Made by a program: the position numbers and the translations under genes. Of a DNA stretch of 7,222 bases, positions 6,171-7,222 are shown piece after piece. A model generated the notes under the pieces. It ran no database searches, was not told the origin of the DNA, and saw only the letters and a list, made by a program, of their open reading frames with translations. The DNA is from Candidatus Omnitrophota bacterium (lineage in GTDB: Bacteria > Omnitrophota > Gorgyraeia > 1-14-0-20-64-10 > JACQQZ01), in the NCBI GenBank assembly GCA_016206635.1, contig JACQRF010000016.1, positions 1 to 7,222 on the forward strand, in the 5' to 3' direction. Numbering within the stretch: position 1 is the first letter of the stretch; the number at the start of each line of letters is the position of its first letter.

Positions 6171-6874
6171 CCGCCGCCTCCCAGATAGGCATGGCGGATC
6201 GCCGGGTCGTGGAGCAGCGCCGCGGTCGGGCCCTCCAACACGATCCGGCCGCCCGCCAGCACGTAGCCGCGGTGCGCGATCCGCAGCGCCTGATAGGCAT
6301 TCTGCTCGACGAGCAGCACCGGCAGGCCGGCGGCGTTGATCTGCCGGATCGCCTGAAAGAGATGGGCGACCGCCTTCGGCGCCAGCCCCAGCGACGGCTC
6401 ATCCAACGCCAGCAGCCGTGGCCGCGCCATGAGCCCTCGCCCCAGCGCCAGCAGCTGTTGCTCGCCGCCGGACAGCGTGCCGGCGAGCTGGCGGCGGCGC
6501 GCCTGAAGGATCGGGAAGAGCGCCCAGACCTGCGCGAGCGTCTCGGCCTGGGCCGCCGCCGGATGGCGATAGCCGCCAAGCCGCAGGTTATCCTCGACGG
6601 TCAGCCGAGGGAACACTCGCCGTCCCTCCGGAACCTGGGTCACGCCGGCCGCGACAATCTGCTCCGAGGGCCATCCCTGGATCGCCTGCGCTTGAAACTG
6701 GATCGTCCCGCGGGCCACCGGCGCCACCCCGGAGATCGCCATCAACGTGGTGGTCTTCCCCGCCCCGTTGGCGCCGAGCAGCGCGACGATCTCGCCCGGC
6801 CCGACCGTCAACGAAACACCCCGGAGCGCCTCCACCGCGCCATAGCAGACGGAGAGATCGCGGAGGGCGAGCAT
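6167..6874 (-). CDS. livF: Branched-chain amino acid ABC transporter, ATP-binding protein LivF
   Basis: One of the two cytoplasmic ATPases that power the HAAT-type importer for leucine, isoleucine and valine (or related amino acids or amides), pairing with LivG on the LivH/LivM membrane channel. 235 residues, the usual length. Walker A is GANGAGKT (34-41), the Q-loop Gln is at 80 in TQVPEGRRVFPRLTVEDNL, the signature is LSGGEQQ (134-140), and Walker B is RLLALDEPSLGL (153-164). The switch region reads VEQN (189-192), as is normal for LivF, rather than the usual His. It ends in AYLGG plus two Gly, like the family. The ATG at 6874 overlaps the livG TGA by one base (TGATG). An upstream in-frame start at 6991 would add 39 residues unlike LivF and is not used. 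The actual substrate cannot be told from the ATPase. Confidence 0.96.
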   Translation of the reverse strand: MLALRDLSVCYGAVEALRGVSLTVGPGEIVALLGANGAGKTTTLMAISGVAPVARGTIQFQAQAIQGWPSEQIVAAGVTQVPEGRRVFPRLTVEDNLRLGGYRHPAAAQAETLAQVWALFPILQARRRQLAGTLSGGEQQLLALGRGLMARPRLLALDEPSLGLAPKAVAHLFQAIRQINAAGLPVLLVEQNAYQALRIAHRGYVLAGGRIVLEGPTAALLHDPAIRHAYLGGGG

Positions 6875-7222
6875 CAGACCGATTCCGGGTCCTTCGGTCC
6901 CAGATAGGCCTCGATCACGGCGGCATCCTGCTGCACGGCGGCCGGCGGCCCCTCCGCGATCTTCTCGCCATGCTCCAAGACCACGACCCAATCGGAGATC
7001 GGCATGACGACCTCCATGTCATGCTCGATCAACACGATGGTGATCCCTTGCTGGACGAGCTGCCGCAGCAATCCCAGCAGGCGCCGCTTCTCCTCGGCCG
7101 TCAAGCCGGCCGCCGGCTCATCGAGCAGCAGCAGCTGCGGCTCGGCGGCCAGCGCGCGGGCGAGCTCCAGCCGCCGCTGCAGGCCGTACGGCAGCGTGCC
7201 GGCTCGCCGCGCGGCCAGGCCA
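6874..7222 (-). CDS. livG: Branched-chain amino acid ABC transporter, ATP-binding protein LivG, C-terminal 115 residues; runs off the right edge
   Basis: Partner ATPase of LivF. The frame is open to the window edge. What is visible, in residues of the fragment, is the LivG-type signature LPYGLQRRLELARAL (10-24), Walker B QLLLLDEPAAGL (29-40) and the His switch IEHD (65-68), followed by the typical ISDWVVVLEHGEKIAEGPP and a C-terminal AYLG. Walker A and the Q-loop lie outside the window; about 140 residues should be missing. LPYG and IEHD distinguish it from LivF. The TGA stop overlaps the livF ATG by one base, so the two are coupled. The permease and binding-protein genes are expected further right. 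Confidence 0.95.
   Translation of the reverse strand, partial: GLAARRAGTLPYGLQRRLELARALAAEPQLLLLDEPAAGLTAEEKRRLLGLLRQLVQQGITIVLIEHDMEVVMPISDWVVVLEHGEKIAEGPPAAVQQDAAVIEAYLGPKDPESV

Noticed and set aside
6302..6307. LivF lacks the usual ABC switch histidine (VEQN)
   Set aside because: Gln at this position is normal for LivF proteins, so it is not an anomaly.
6875..6991. Upstream start for livF, adding 39 residues
   Set aside because: The extension overlaps the livG C-terminus in another frame and is Gly/Arg-rich, unlike LivF; ATG at 6874 gives the normal length and the TGATG overlap.

Overview
The window is GC-rich (roughly 60-70% by eye) and every convincing gene lies on the minus strand, so transcription runs from high to low coordinates. 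The source is probably an uncultivated bacterium. The best clue to its lineage is the 858-residue secreted protein, whose mature start (an AFALRR cleavage region followed by repeated GLEE motifs and SRREFL) recalls predicted exported proteins of Candidatus Omnitrophota. That placement is from memory and moderately confident at best.

Layout in the direction of transcription. (1) 7222-5529 is the end of a branched-chain amino acid ABC transporter cluster: the C-terminal part of livG, a complete livF, and a small two-helix membrane protein of unknown function. These three genes overlap by 1 and 4 bases and should be one transcript. (2) 5489-2913 is a lone gene for a large exported protein with a Sec-type signal peptide, two copies of a helical domain that each open with a twin-arginine-like SRREFL motif, and a beta-rich C-terminus. 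(3) 2818-1 is a purine biosynthesis operon: purB (adenylosuccinate lyase), overlapping by 4 bases with purL (FGAM synthase). purL has two PurS-like halves fused at its N-terminus and runs off the left edge. A very good sigma70-type promoter (TTGACG, 17 bp, TACAAT) sits directly before purB, so close to the start codon that the mRNA leader should be almost absent.

The most unusual signal is a scatter of short, G/C-run palindromes of related design in at least four places: two in interdomain linkers of purL, one pair in the C-terminal domain of the 858-residue protein, and one tandem pair between that gene and purB. Inside genes they keep the frame and encode Gly/Pro-rich linkers not expected in the protein family. 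They look like small REP/MITE-like mobile palindromes that invade both intergenic and coding DNA. No transposase, RNA gene, CRISPR array or stretch over 300 bases without a gene was seen.
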